From Erythrophleum ivorense (Eukaryota; Streptophyta; Magnoliopsida; Fabales; Fabaceae), in NCBI GenBank assembly GCA_026724425.1, contig JAIUCV010000003.1:65029088-65093087 (forward strand): a stretch of 64,000 nt of DNA, written 5' to 3'. The notes under the pieces are model-generated. The model saw nothing but the letters and a program-made list of their open reading frames with translations. It was not told the origin of the DNA and made no database searches. Position numbers and translations under genes: made by a program. Below, piece by piece: positions 24,998-38,106 of the stretch (its first letter is position 1; each line of letters opens with the position of its first letter).

Positions 24998-26705
24998 CTA
25001 GAGAGCAAAGGATGTTGAAGATAAATCCTCAGGTGTTACAGGAGTGTGCAGCTGCAATTACAAGCAAATGCCCAGTAAAGTTTAGATACCTAGGCAGCAT
25101 AACATTAATTTTTCATTATTTATATCTTTCAGAATTGGCCGAATCAATTTAAGCTTCCATATGTTACACGTAGACATTATCAATCAGAGGGGAGATAAAA
25201 AGGAACAGATGACACATAGGAGTCAGAGAAGATGGTATAAACATCTCGTATTCCCATCCACAAGTATATTTAAAATAAGTTATGTCTCTCCACAAGATGT
25301 AGGCTCTCACATCAACTTAGATCTAGATTGATAAAACCCGGTCGGTGAAAAAAAGAAGAAGAGAGAAATGACCAATATGTTGCGACGGCCTATCACAATT
25401 CACATTGAAGTGATTGATTTTCATTGACAAGGAATGTATACCCAGAAATACCCCCCCAAAAAAGAAACGCTGAAAACAATGAGATCTGCTTGTGTAACTA
25501 TCGAATTTTATTCCTATCAACATATGTAAGAGATAATCCACAGAATCTGTTTAATTCCTTATCCAAATTGCTTTTCTTGCATCAAGAGATTAGACGTCAG
25601 TATGTCTCTATATTCAAGTATGTAATTCAATATATTTATCATAGATACAATTGCATAAAATGCAGAAAAAACACAGCCTCTTATATAGGAATCAAATTAT
25701 AATCCCAATCCCAAGAAAATTATTAAGCAAAAACTTACCGCTTTAGCAACAGTAAGCCAATGAAAAGCACGCAAGAAATCATCATTCTGTGAAGGAAGGC
25801 AATCATGGTTCCAATATGTAATGTTTTGAAACGTTGCCTTCATCTCCCAGGAGTTTGAGTTATCTTCAGAATAAGAAGTGGCAGATGATTTTTTCCCGTC
25901 CAGATTTTTCTTTCCTAATATGAAACCTGCAGAATCATATTCAGAGAGAAAACTTTCAGACAAATTTCACTTATAATGAACAAGTAACTAGTACAGTACA
26001 TGAAAATACATTCATATCAATCATTAAAATTGCATATTATGATTCTCATAATCATCTAATGAAATCTCTCTGATGTCAAAGTTCAGTATTATAAGCACTA
26101 AACCAAAGACCAAACTTTGGAAAATCTAATCTAACCCTTTTGATAATTTAAACGTCAATTGCATTTTTAGTCGGATTTTGGGGTAGAAGCCCTATCCAGC
26201 AGGAGGTCGAAATTCCAGTTAAAGGAAGTTGACCCATTTCTTGAAAGACCAACAGCTACTGAATGCAACATAAAGACAGTGTTAAAACTAACAGATTGGG
26301 CATACTTATGTAGCACTGATTTCCAAAGTTTTGAAACAAAGATCACATACCGCAATATCCATCGGGGAGATGGATCGTTGCTCCATCTAGCTTCCTGCCT
26401 CTGAAATACGCTTCCTCTAGCGGTAAACCGTCGACCTCAATCCCTACCCCAAGACATGGAAAACCCAATCAGCAAGCCAAAAAAGGCGAAATTCACAACA
26501 ATAAGGGGGAGCAAGAAGGGAAATTACCAGTGGGCTTGGGTTTGAAATAGTGCGAAACAGAGGCAGGACCAGTGAATTTGATGCAGCAGGGAAGCTGATG
26601 AACGTGGCCTGTAAGATCCTCAACACCATCTTGCTTCAGATCTATGGTTGCTAGGGTTCCCATTTCCATCTCTGACGAGGGTTCGTTGTTGTTCATCGTC
26701 GTCAT
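24998..26705 (-). CDS. RNASEH2C: Ribonuclease H2 subunit C (4 exons, 170 aa)
   Basis: Exons on the minus strand: 26705-26528, 26443-26351, 25926-25739, 25051-24998. All introns are GT-AG and phases agree. The product is the C subunit of the heterotrimeric nuclear RNase H2, which removes single ribonucleotides and RNA from RNA:DNA hybrids. It is a non-catalytic scaffold that binds subunit B and supports the catalytic A subunit. The hallmark block HVHQLPCCIKFTGPASVSHYF (residues about 34-54) is followed by GIEVDGLPLEEAYFRGRKLDG and the beta-barrel continuation TIHLPDGYCGFILGKK. A poorly conserved Ser/Asn-rich loop comes next, then WNHDCLPSQNDDFLRAFHWLTVAKA, and the C-terminus LHTPVTPEDLSSTSFAL. 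The short last exon was found by matching the expected '(L)H.PV...EDL' ending of plant homologues. Translation may begin at the first ATG or at Met4 (26696). Confidence 0.92.
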
Positions 26706-27591
26706 TAACCCCTATGGCGCTTTCAGAGGATAGACAAAAATCCCCAATCCCAATCTCTCTCGTTCCCGCGCCTTTTCTTCCAACCAAGCACCTAAGTTCT
26801 AGTAGATAGGTATATTTTGTCCATTTAAATTTTAAAGTAAATTAATAATTTAGTATTAAAAAAATCATTATCCTTAATTTTTTAAAAATAAAATATTTTA
26901 ATTTAATCTTCAAATATTTTTTTACAGCCAATTTCCATCTTTTATCTGACAAAAATATAAACACTTAACAAAAATATACTTAATCATTAGTTAGACTTGT
27001 CCCAGCCTCAAACATGGTAGTTTTGCTAAATTTTCCCAAATCTCAATCACCCCAAAACAATACAGTTAATGAGAGAGTAAAATCATCTAATTCAATAAAC
27101 AATACCACTTGTAGAAGAAGCAATAGAATAAAAATTGAACCTAAATATATGAAGACCTTCTAACCTTAGAATTTGAAGAAAACATCACTTAAACTAAGAC
27201 TTTTAGACAATTTATTTTAAATTTTAATTGCATAAAGTAAATTAAAATTAAATAATCAAGCAAAAGAGTAGAAAATCATGATCTAAGATATGTTTGGATG
27301 AAAGAGGAAAAAAAATATTTTTGTTCGATTTCAAACATCTTCTACAAGAAAAAAAATGTTAAAAGTGTAATCTAAATTTCAAAAAAAAAATTAAATTCAA
27401 ACTCCCTTTTTCTTGCATAACATGTTTTAAAGAAAAAACAATTATGTTATATTTAATGATATAAAATATCTGATAGTCATATTATAAACTATATCTAAAT
27501 TTTATCTTAAAAAAATAACTAAAACTTTTGTTATCTATACGATTGTTTTTGCTGTGGATGTTGCTTTAGGTAATGCTCATCCAAATCTTTC

Positions 27592-27814
27592 ATTTTACTC
27601 TTATTGTCTTTTTTTTTCCCCCCTCTTTTTAATTACTGGTTTTAATCTCTGAAATTGATAAAGAATGTCTATATAGTCATAGAGATTGTTTGTTTTAGTC
27701 ATAGAGACTATTTTACTCTTATTGTCTTTTTTTCCCTCCCTCTTTTTAATTCCTGGTTTTAAACTCTCAGATTGATAAAGAATGTCTACATAGTCATAGA
27801 GATTGTTTGTTTCT
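27592..27814. repeat. Tandem duplication of about 118 bases
   Basis: Copies at about 27592-27697 and 27710-27814 share attttactcttattgtc, ctctttttaatt.ctggttttaa, ttgataaagaatgtcta.atag and tcatagagattgtttgttt, with few differences and a period of about 117-118 bases. Confidence 0.8.
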
Positions 27815-28171
27815 TAGTCAAGATCGATTGGTATACATTCAACCGGAATATCACAATTTAAGCGAGTTTTGTGAAGTTCGCAAATAAATAATATAATAAA
27901 CTAGAAAAGTAAGAAAAGTATCAAAATAAAGAACGATAACGTGAACATAACAGAACAATGTTAGTGAAGCCTTTCTTTAAAATAAATTAAAAAAATAAAA
28001 AATACAATTTTGCTTAATTACTCTGTCCACTCTGTCTAACAAGCTATCATTAGGTAGGCTGGCATGTATCAATTCTGTGAAACATCAAGAAGAAAGCAAA
28101 AACAAGATATGATATCTGTGCAAGAGAGACTGCGTCCTCACGGCAAAACTATACCAGAGGGATGATGAAAG

Positions 28172-28177
28172 TTTATT
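28172..28177 (-). terminator. Candidate polyadenylation signal of ZPR1
   Basis: AATAAA on the minus strand about 180 bases after the ZPR1 stop codon. Confidence 0.45.
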
Positions 28178-28354
28178 GGCTAAGCGTGTACATCCGAATT
28201 AACGACGAAAAGCCATTACAAGAGGTGTTAGGATAAATACACATTACTGTCCTAAAAAATACAGATTTTTCCTTCTTTCTGTGGCACATAAATTCTTCCA
28301 TCCCCAAAAGGATTTTTCCTTTTTCGAGAAAGGAAAGCGTAAAAGAAAATGTGC

Positions 28355-29599
28355 TCACTCAGTTTTAGTAGCATTTGCTAACTCATAAGCAGCATCGGCA
28401 GAGGAGGTGTCAATATCATTCAGACCCAACTCTTCATTTTGCTCCCATGACCTCTCATATTCCTCAACTGGACAAACATATGTTGATAAAAATTGCCAGC
28501 AATGAAAGCCATAAGTATATTAAGCAGAGGAATTATGCAACCAAATGCCTCACTTTTGGTAAATGAAAAGCCAATATTTTGAAAACAATCAGTTATATTC
28601 CATACACCTCGATTTTGATTATGCACATTCAAAAAGCCACACAGAAATCATATAGTAATATGCAAAATGTTCAAACGCTTGCCCCTATCATAGGTAAAAT
28701 CATATGCAAACAAAGTATTATTGCTATGTTCTCCTGTGTATTATTTTGTTTCTTTCCATGGAAATACACTGGATATCCAAGGAATTCATATCACTGAATT
28801 AATTTGCTTCACTTCAAACCTCCTAAATAGCCCTTCTTGCATTAATAATGAAACAAGCTTTTTACAAATAATGAGCACTACCAATGAAGACATTATCCAT
28901 TATTATATGACCAAAGATATTGAAACTGCATCACCTACACAAACAATCTGCTTGTAAGAAAATTTATATCACTTCAATTTCAACTGCATTTACTAGAGCT
29001 TTAAAGAACCGAGATTGTTAAAGAACACTTACATGTTAATTGATTGTCATCTTTTAGATCATCAGTTGCTGGCGCTATGAAAGAATTGGCTAATGCATCA
29101 TCAAGAATTAAAGTCCAAGGTTCTTCCAAGCTGAGAAGCTTCACAAAATCAACAGAAGTGGATCAAAAAAATGGATTCAAAGCACACGCCGACAGGGGTT
29201 TGAAAAGGCTAAGTCAAATGAAAGTCTTCATAGACAGAAAGACAAGGATTGTTTAATAACTTCTCTCTGTCTCTCAAAAGCATTAATGTTGAGGAAGCAT
29301 CTTATATATAATGTCTTACAACTCTAAAGTAGCATAAATGGCCACTGGTCATTGTAGTTCAAATGTTACGTGATCTTCCTTGTAAAGAGGAGGTCCTCAC
29401 TATACATTCCCAATAATACCTATACTGACCACAATGAAGGATCAGCGGAGTAAGAAAAAAGATTAGTGACCTTCTGTCATATATGCAGATTTGGCTTAAT
29501 CAGATATATCATATAGGACAGAAGCTTTATAACGAGAATGATAAAATTTTGTATGCCTATAGTTCTATGTTCTTCTCCACAGCCCCCTCCCCCCTCCCC

Positions 29600-29630
<31 letters not shown>

Positions 29631-31677
29631 GAGGGAAATTGTGTGAAGAATAAATCATAATATTGTCATCTGATGGTAATTGGATCAGCAGAATCTTAAC
29701 CTGACAAAGTTCTAGACTACCTAAGATGTCAATAACTATTTCAACTCAAAAGTTTGAACTATTAAGTAAAAGCTCATAAATAGTTTTATTTATAAATTCT
29801 AACACGCCCCTCAGATGAAAGTCCTTTTGGGCTTAAAGCAGGGACAAAGCACAGGTTGACCATACCTTGTGCTTGAAACAATTTTTTAAGTTAATCAACG
29901 GGCTGCATCTGGGATCAACTCCTGACTACTTGGTCATAGAAACTCTGATAACATAATATTAAGGACTACTTTAACTCAAAAGCTTAAGCTACAAAGTGAA
30001 AAATCATAAATAGTTTTATTATAATCTGTATCATATAAAAGAGAAAATTAAGTGAACTACCCATATAGTCATGTGTTACCTTGTTTAGCCTTGCTTTAAA
30101 GTCTAGCCACTTGCTCCTTCTATGTTCATCAAGACTATCTCCAAAAGTAAATCCATGCACCCTCTCAAGGCCTGTACATGCAAATCACATCAATTTATAT
30201 TGCATTCATACAATGATCTGTGAATTACAATCAGGCCTAAAAATAAATCATAGTATCATACTGCAGGAGCAGGGAAAACCAAAAGGTTAATAGAAAAAAG
30301 AAGGAAAAAGATATCAACTGCAGCGGAAAGCTACATCTAAAAAGCTAAAGACTTTCATCAAGGAGGGCAGGAGATTCCAGTGACTGTCTCATATCAAAAA
30401 ATAGTTATTCCATAGGAGTGAAGATTGCCTCATCCACCAGATTGGAGAGCTTTGATCTATTGATGAATCTTTCTTTGCCTTTTAGTTATTGCTTTTCTTT
30501 TGTTCACTGTACAAGAAAATCTCATCCTCTACTCATGTATTTCCCTTTTCTTCCTTTCAGATAAAACTCCTTCTATAAAAAGAAAAGGCGGTTGTCTCAC
30601 ATATAACCAATTTCAATAATATACTATGATTTCTTATTACTTCACTAATATTCTCCAAGGCAACTAGTAATCAAAACCACAAGGGGGTTTGAAACTTTAG
30701 TACTCATTAAAAGCAGAGGAAATTAAAGAGATGCATTGTTGCATGACAACCATACATGAATTGCTGTCGGCTAAAGGAGACTACTGAAAGAAAAATAAAG
30801 ACCCTAACCAAAATCATTAGAATTAATCCTCGAAATTCTTGACTGTTGCAGTGACTCATCAAACTCGGAAGAAATTTGCTTCTTAGAAAGCAGTTCCAAA
30901 TTCCAACATGTGTGATGTAAATTAAAACAATGGGAATAAATAATGATGTTCGGAGGGTTGAAAGATTTTTGAAGAAGTTAGGAAAATTTTTAATGACTTT
31001 TCTCCGCTAGAATTCAACAAAGTATATGGGTAAAATTCTTAAATGACTTTTCTCCTCTAGAATTCAAGAAAGTGTATGGGTACCTACAATGCATTCTTTC
31101 ATTTTAAATTCAACAAGGGTTACTACTTCTAATTAACCTGTTTCCATGGGCTACATAACCTTGATGTTTATGTAAAAGATAGAAAAAGAAAGAGAGAGAG
31201 GGGGGGGGGGGGGGAGAGAGGGAGAGAGAAAGAGAGAGCTTTCATACTTACTTTCACTAATTTTTGTGATTAAACCTTCAACAGTTGTAACAATTCCTCC
31301 TAGAGTGCCACTTGCTAGCTCTAAGTCAAGTTCGGGAACTTTTACACTTGTGGTATCAGACTAATCAAACCAAAAAACATGTGTAGAGGGTCAGACAAAC
31401 AAAAAAAGCAACCGGCCTACCGAGGGAGAGCAAAGCAATAGACGAGGAAGTTAATACAACATCTGGACATGTTTTTATGGGTTCATCTTCACCAGAAAGA
31501 GATACATTCGTAGCAATATATTTTTAACCCAGGGTACGTTGCATGCAATAGCATAAAAAATCTAAGTACCTTATTTTTTTGTCCTTTTATTATTGTTATT
31601 ATAATATAAGTGCATAATCATTACCCATCAGAAATAAGAACACACTAGGTCCATTAAACATGAAGTTAAAATAATAA

Positions 31678-31708
<31 letters not shown>

Positions 31709-34387
31709 ATTAAATCAACATAAAAGAACAACTGATCCAACTGCATATTTTGAGATATCATCAAGATCTAAATAGAAAAGATGACAAACCTTTATTACAT
31801 CACGGCTTAGATCATTAACATTTTTCACGGAAAGAGTAATTTTCTTTCCTTTTCCAGGAATTTGCCCGCCAGGTTTTAACTGCATGGCGAAGAATAATAA
31901 TTATCCCATCTCTAAAGAGAGAGAATCACACAGGAGAAATCAACAAATACCTCAGAGTTGCGGTAACCACAAGCATCACAGGTGGATGCCATAACAATGA
32001 CTTCCTGGAAGTATGGAATTTCTGTATGTTGTTAAGCACAACAAAGTGTTTAGATGATCTAACAAGACGTACAACTGATGCAGACTATGTCAAGAAGAAA
32101 TTACAATTGACACAAATTGAAAATTCTGTAAATGTAAAGCTCAAATGCAGCTGAATAATTTACAGTTATTTCTTTGCCTTTTCTACAATTTCATAATCTC
32201 CAATACCCAACAATGATATTATGTAGTTAGCCTAACTCTATGCCCAAGTTTGCTAAAATATACAGCAAATGTTAATCTAAGAATTTTTTTACCTAACATA
32301 AGATTTTTATAAATCATGGACACCCAAACAAGGTAAAAAACCCTCCTCCAAAAGCTAACTATTGAGATTAGAGAACCACCATATTTAAGTATCCTATTAA
32401 ACATCTCATACTACTCAATGTGGAACTCTAAAATCCCATACTACCTTGATCTCCATCAATTGACCGTTCTTAGAAAGCCAATGTCCCCGCAGCAACACTC
32501 TATAACACTTCGTTCAACGGCTCTTCACTCAACTTTTCACCAATTAGAACCTTTCACAAGTTGTCCTTTCTGAACCCGCTGACCACCAACTTTGATACTA
32601 ATTGATAGGCACCCAAACATGGTGGAGAATTCTCCTTCAAAATCTAGCTATTGAGGTAGGAAGACCACCTTACTTGAGTACTCCATTAAACATCCCATAC
32701 TATTCATTGTGAAACTTTGGCATCTTTTACTACCTTGGTCTCCATCAATAAATTATTTTCTTGAAAATATTGCATCAAATATGATGTATATTTATATTAT
32801 CCCTCTTGGAAAGAACAAGTCAAAAACACAGGTCAGGAATAGAGCACAGAATGGAAGATGTTCAAAGGATACTGGTGATAAACATTCGAGTCTCACACCT
32901 AGTGGCACAAGCACCACAAGTTGATGGGAAGGTCATCACCTGTCAGGTGCAAGCACTATTATGGCACCGAAAATAAACAGAGAGAATGGACCAAACTTTT
33001 TCAGCTTCGGCATCACCTACCTCTTCTGGGGCAGTATATCTAAATAAAGCTTCTGCAACTTCAGCACTATTACTCTGTGCAATGGCTCGATGACCAGCAG
33101 CTGCCCCTACTGACCCATGTGGTTCTCTCCTTACTTGATCAGCAACCCCAGCTTCTTGCCCTGCTGATGCTACATCACAAGCCCCTTCAATTTGCGATGA
33201 GTCAACAAGATATCCCAATGATGCTTGTTGCTCAGGAGTACGCTCATAGAATTTGACACTCAGTGATGGATCAGATGATGGAGCAAACCTGTTCACATAT
33301 AGTTATTCCCTCCATTTAAATAAGACAGAAACAGCTATAGTGGTTCAACTTACCAGGCCCAAGTCCACCTCACTAAAAAATCTCCAAAATAGTTTATAAC
33401 GATGACTGTAAGATGCAGTTTAGGACAATTTATACAACCAATCCAATACAACTGTTCATCAAGCACTTCAAAATGGATTCAAAATGGAAGTTTGAAACAA
33501 ACAATTAAGCTTCTCCTTTGAAATTCTTTAGTGCTTTGGTCTTCTCTCTTTAGGTGGATGCCCTAACCTCTTCTCTTGTATACTTCTTTCTGGCTAATAT
33601 AACATTTTATTCCCCCCCCCCCCCCAAAAAAAAAAATCCTTCAACAAGAAATAATCTCTTACGGATTTTCAATGACGCTGTTTCCAGCAGGATCATCAAG
33701 AATAAATGTGAATGAAAACTCTCCAGCTGTGCAAGCTCTCAATTTAATCAAGAACTGATCAATTGCTTCAGCTGTCTGGAGATCAACTTTCTAGAAGGTT
33801 TAAAAGACAAAATTAAGTTATTAAACAGGAAATTACAATCCAACAAACAATAAAACAAGGCAGGAACAAAACGTACTTTGCGCTCCTCTTGAAGGGCCTG
33901 AAGTTCATCAGCAGCTCGCACTAGTATCCCTTCCACCTATAATTACACCAGAAACTTTATGGTCAATTCATATCACACCAAACATTCAAGTAATGACTCA
34001 AATTAGGATATATGAGGAGGGATCAATTGACATCAGTGTCAATCTAAATTAATCTCACAACATCAAATAAACTTTCATAGGATAAACGTTTAAGGAAATC
34101 CAAAGTTGGATTATCAGTTCTTATCATGAAGATCATCCTCATAAAATTTAACATTTATTTGAAATTGTTTTATACTCTATCAGTTAATCTAAAAACTAAT
34201 GTACACTATATTTCAAATATAGAAAAAATTTAACTATTTGATTGCTAACTTATAGTTATCTGATTTTCATAAAGTTTGACATGGAAGATCAACATAGTAA
34301 TTACGTCTAATCTAACGGGTGGATCAATGAAAATCACATCCTATGATAAAATATTGAGAGGTGTAAAAGTGCCAAACTTTACACCAG

Positions 34388-34433
<46 letters not shown>

Positions 34434-37400
34434 CGTAAGCACATTATTCTTGTGGCCATATAATGAGTCTCATAAAGGGGAGAACCAAGTTTTGATTGAT
34501 AAAGAGACAAACCTACAGAAATCTAGTAGAAGTTCTTGGTTCTAATTCATGCTGCAAAAAATTTAGAGTACATAAACAACATGCTTAAATTTCTATTTGA
34601 AGTATCGTTTTAACCTAATAAAACAACATGTTTATTTGCTCCTTATAACTTTTCCAGATCATTGAAGATTATTATTAGTAGATGAATTTAGATGAGAAAA
34701 GAATGTTAGCCAAAATCAAACACTCCATTGTCTGCTACACATGACAAATAAAGGGCTGAACAAAGTTGTTTATTGACAAATGAAATGAAACATACATGAG
34801 TACGTGACAGAGAGAAAAATGAACAAGAAGCCACTTTCAACACAATGATTGGGAATAGAACAAGAGAATTGAAGAATTGTAAAGAAATACCGTTGACAGA
34901 GTACCACGTTGAGCCTCTAGAGGAATCTCAAAATCCAATTCTGGTATCTGCACACATATAAGCAAGGTGCCCATTACATGAACAATGCAATTAAAATTTT
35001 GTACTTCAGAACTTCAAATATAGAACCATAGATATTACATAATTGTAACTTACAATGGAAATTGCAAATAAGAACATATGTACAGAAACTCAAACAAAGA
35101 CAGTTTAAGTACCTTAATTGTAGCAGATTCTGATTTTACCACTTGTCGATTGAGCATCTGCATTCATTGAACTCATCAATGCGGCACTCTCAGGCAAACA
35201 AACTTACAAAAGAAATAAAGAAAGAGTACTTTTGATGACCAGAATAAGCAACATGAGTATCTTAAGCAAGCATATATTAATAATTGATTTGTTAGATTGA
35301 TGTTGGGTAATCCCAATGTCCTAAATGTCCTGTTTCATATTAATACCACTAATGTGTAATCTGCACAGTAACTTTCATTTTCCAGACTCTTTCCTTTGTC
35401 TGCTCACAGAGTGTGTGTGTGTGTGTGTGTTACAACAAGTGTGTTTGTTGTTATTTTCCCAAAATGTCTTCTTGCTTCCTGTTCATACTTTGTATTTACA
35501 ATTCCTGTCCCCATTCCAAAAGCTGAAGGAGAAAGAGGGAGAACAGATGGCAATAACAACCAGATAAGATAGCTTCATTCTTTCTAACAACAAGAAAATC
35601 AATTATACTTCATCTAATAAAAGGTGAACAAAGTGCCACCCATATCAGCTGCAGTGTTGTGAACTGCAAAATGCAGCCTGAAGGGCTAAGTCCACAAAAG
35701 GCCACAGGCAGCAAGGATGAAGGCAGTTCGGCTGCCTGAATGAAGCCATTTTAAAAAAAAAGTAGAATTAACAATACATTTACAGAAGAAGCGAAACTGT
35801 TTAAATCATTAAAAAAAAAAATTCAAAGCATGTGTAGTCATGACAAAGCCTCACACATTTAAATGAAAACAGTCTTCCTAGCAAAATTCTATAACAATCT
35901 GCATGGGTATGGCTTACAGTGTTCACAACTACTCCTCTTACTATATGGCACTTACTTAGCCACCATTTAGATCCGATTCTACCCAAACTATTCTCATTTA
36001 CCCCAACATTCCCCACTTGTCCAACTGTTGCTGAGCAGTTTTTGCATATCAAACAGACCTCCCCAGAAGGTAATCCTATTATAGCCTATTTCCCCTCTCT
36101 ATTCATCTTATCCTAAGATACTTCAGTGTCTTCCTTAAAAAAAAATTAAGGCCAGGTTCAGGGTGGAATGATGAATTACACAGCACCTTTCCCCTGTTCT
36201 ACTTGGCCCTAGCATTGCCGCTTCTGTGGAGTCTCTCCAAATTAAGTTTTACCCCATTTTCTATATTGTTTTGTGACATTTTACTTAGACAGGCCTTAAA
36301 GACAGGTTCATATTGGCTGGGCATGGACATGAACATGACTTGTAAGTTGTAATTGAGATGCAGTGGAAAAACTCCAAAAAACCACCCCCACACACTGGCT
36401 GATGCCATGCACCTTAGCATAGACACCCATTGAGTGGTACCTGGCTAGTAACACCATGACCAGACCCCACGGAAGCTCCAAGGCAGCATCCCACCCAGTC
36501 AATGACAACGGCTTAATTGACAAACTTAATGCTCAGAATCAAATGACTTAAGGGAAGAGGACAAGAGGTCTCCTACTCTCCTTCATAACATCATCAATCA
36601 GGAACAAAAATTCGGTGTAATCTTGACTAGTCAAGATAAATAAGATTAAATAGGCGCCAAGAATAAGATCATTCCCCCCACTAAAAATCTGCTTTCTTTT
36701 CCCTTTACTAGACTATGACACTAATTTTAATGCACCAAGGTTTGAAGCTGCAGCTATATAAATTTGCTTAAATCAATCAATAAGCAGAGGAAAATGGAAA
36801 TATTTCAAATCATTTGGCACATAATTCCAATTGACACAACCTTCTGATTGCCTGATCGGATCTCCAAACTGTAGCAGCAACCACGTGGTTGGATTTCTCC
36901 AGCAAACTGTACTTCATTGTTCCTATTTGATAAACATGCATAAAATAATAATAGCTATTCAGGAAGATCAAGAAGGATATTTATATCCAAAATCCTCACA
37001 TTTTATAGAGGAGGGTGCAGCTTACCTCTCACCACAATGAGGGCATTCAAAAGCTGACAACAAAATCTGCACAAAATGCAAATGTTGCAGTGGATTTAAT
37101 GCTCAGAAAACTAGCGGACAGAGTGACAAGCATAAGATAAGAGACAGCAGAAAACCATATCTCATAAGACTGATATTCTACTTAATGGAATTATTTAAAT
37201 AAATATTAAATTCAAGCCTGGGAATAAGAAGAGTAAGATGTGGTTTGTAATAACTCATAACACTACCTACTGATGAAACAATAAAACAATGACCCATTAA
37301 AACGGTAAAAGGGACAATAAAGAAAGGATGTACCTTTCTGAAGTGCGGAATTAAAGTCAATAAAAATCTTGTCATCCCCTGAAATACATCATGCAATTTC

Positions 37401-38106
37401 AAGTCAGATGGCAATTTAAATTAAAACATTGAATGAAGTCAGAAAACTAAGCCTAAGAGAACTTTCGGGTTCAGAGAAAATTACAGAATCTTTAAATACA
37501 TCATTTACATCCCCTTTAAGCCTAATCAAAGTTCAAGGACTATCTTTTTGAAGTCCCACAATAGTTAGTTGAATAATCTGAAGAGACAACAGTAAGTAAT
37601 CTGAAGTTGAAGACTCGAAAAAAGTAGCATACCATTTAAACCAAATTACCAATATTGATATATCAATAACAAACTCATAATATACGAAAACACGTGTCCC
37701 AAGTGGTCAGTCAAACGATACTAAATCACCCCAGTCGAAGAGAGGACATTGGTTTAAAACATGCAATAAAATGAGAGACAAACCCAATTCGAAATTTTGA
37801 ATGACAGATTATAGAATATTTTTTAGTAATGGGAGAGACACACACGAAGTCAGAAACAAAGAAAAAAGGCTAGTGAAATCCATTGAAATTCATAAACCCA
37901 TTATTTTCCCTTTGAAATTAAAATCCCCAAAATAAATTTACATCATTTGACGGAAACTAAAGGGTGAGAGACCATACGTTTTCACCACAGCGCATGCACA
38001 AGCTTTCAACCTGGTACACAGGGGCATCGCCATCTTCTGCAGAAACAGCTTCAACTACCGACCGAACATCCACAATCTGCTCTCTATTCCCATCATTGGC
38101 TTCCAT
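28355..38106 (-). CDS. ZPR1: Zinc finger protein ZPR1 homologue (16 coding exons, 500 aa)
   Basis: Exons on the minus strand: 38106-37978, 37378-37334, 37066-37026, 36922-36841, 35157-35113, 34947-34891, 33936-33877, 33790-33663, 33288-33021, 32939-32873, 32021-31951, 31879-31790, 31360-31252, 30171-30080, 29138-29033, 28467-28355. All splice sites are GT-AG and the sum is 501 codons. The protein has the duplicated ZPR1 layout. Zinc finger 1 is C37-X2-C40-X25-C66-X2-C69; its alpha-beta domain contains FEIPLEAQRGTLSTVEGIL. Zinc finger 2 is C293-X2-C296-X25-C322-X2-C325; its domain contains LDLELASGTLGGIVTTVEGL. The tail reads FEEYERSWEQNEELGLNDIDT. The exact X25 spacing in both fingers supports the small exons 2, 3, 10 and 11. 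In eukaryotes ZPR1 is a chaperone for newly made eEF1A and shuttles to the nucleus. The middle of exon 9 (Gly/Ala-rich, residues about 230-265) is a variable insert. Confidence 0.95.
29583..29630. repeat. Poly-C tract followed by poly-A in ZPR1 intron 14
   Basis: C-rich run with interrupting T, ending in 21 uninterrupted C (29602-29622) followed by eight A. On the transcribed sense (minus) strand this is T8 followed by G-runs. Confidence 0.9.
29727..30033 (-). mobile_element. TRIM-like miniature LTR retrotransposon (307 bp) in ZPR1 intron 14
   Basis: Two direct repeats of about 80 bases (29727-29804 and about 29952-30033) share aactcaaaagttt/ctt...ctcataaatagtttta. Read on the minus strand, the right-hand (5') repeat is followed by TATCAGAGTT, close to the TATCAGAGC primer-binding site complementary to initiator tRNA-Met. 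The left-hand (3') repeat is preceded by the purine tract TGAGGGGCG and starts TGTTAGA. The internal part is only about 150 bases and non-coding. This is the architecture of a terminal-repeat retrotransposon in miniature. Confidence 0.65.
30370..30600 (+). mobile_element. Possible 3' end of a LINE or other retroelement in ZPR1 intron 13
   Basis: The text ttttgttcactgtacaag, ttcctttcagataaaactc and ttctataaaaagaaaagg resembles, from memory, the 3' ends of plant LINEs with ...ataaaa tails. Nothing coding is attached. Weak call. Confidence 0.25.
31186..31238. repeat. (GA)n and poly-G tract in ZPR1 intron 13
   Basis: GAGAGA, then 14 G (31201-31214), then mixed GA/GGA repeats, ending about 14 bases from the donor of exon 13. 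Confidence 0.9.
31674..31710. repeat. (GAA)n microsatellite in ZPR1 intron 12
   Basis: About ten to eleven uninterrupted AAG/GAA triplets, preceded by an AAT run. Confidence 0.9.
32315..32752. repeat. Direct duplication in ZPR1 intron 10
   Basis: Copies at about 32315-32460 and 32605-32752 share acccaaaca.ggt, ctattgag, gaaccaccat/gaccacctta, ttaaacatc.catacta.tca.tgtg and taccttg.tctccatcaat. The period is about 290 bases and the copies differ at many sites, so the duplication is old. Confidence 0.75.
33612..33636. repeat. Poly-C/poly-A junction tract in ZPR1 intron 8
   Basis: Fourteen C followed directly by eleven A. The preceding 90 bases (ggatgccctaacctcttctcttgta...) resemble a LINE 3' end, but only loosely. 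Confidence 0.9.
34387..34434. repeat. Compound (CT)n(AT)n microsatellite in ZPR1 intron 6
   Basis: About 21 bases of CT repeats followed by about 26 bases of TA repeats. Confidence 0.9.

Larger units (their letters stand above)
26710..28354. other. Intergenic DNA between RNase H2C and ZPR1
   Basis: Same-direction neighbours; this holds the RNase H2C promoter and the ZPR1 3' end. A tandem duplication is present (separate entry). Otherwise AT-rich without a gene. Confidence 0.5.

Noticed and set aside
35801..36523. Several frames of 65-83 codons in ZPR1 intron 4
   Set aside because: They lie within a long intron bounded by well-supported exons, show no domains and overlap on both strands.
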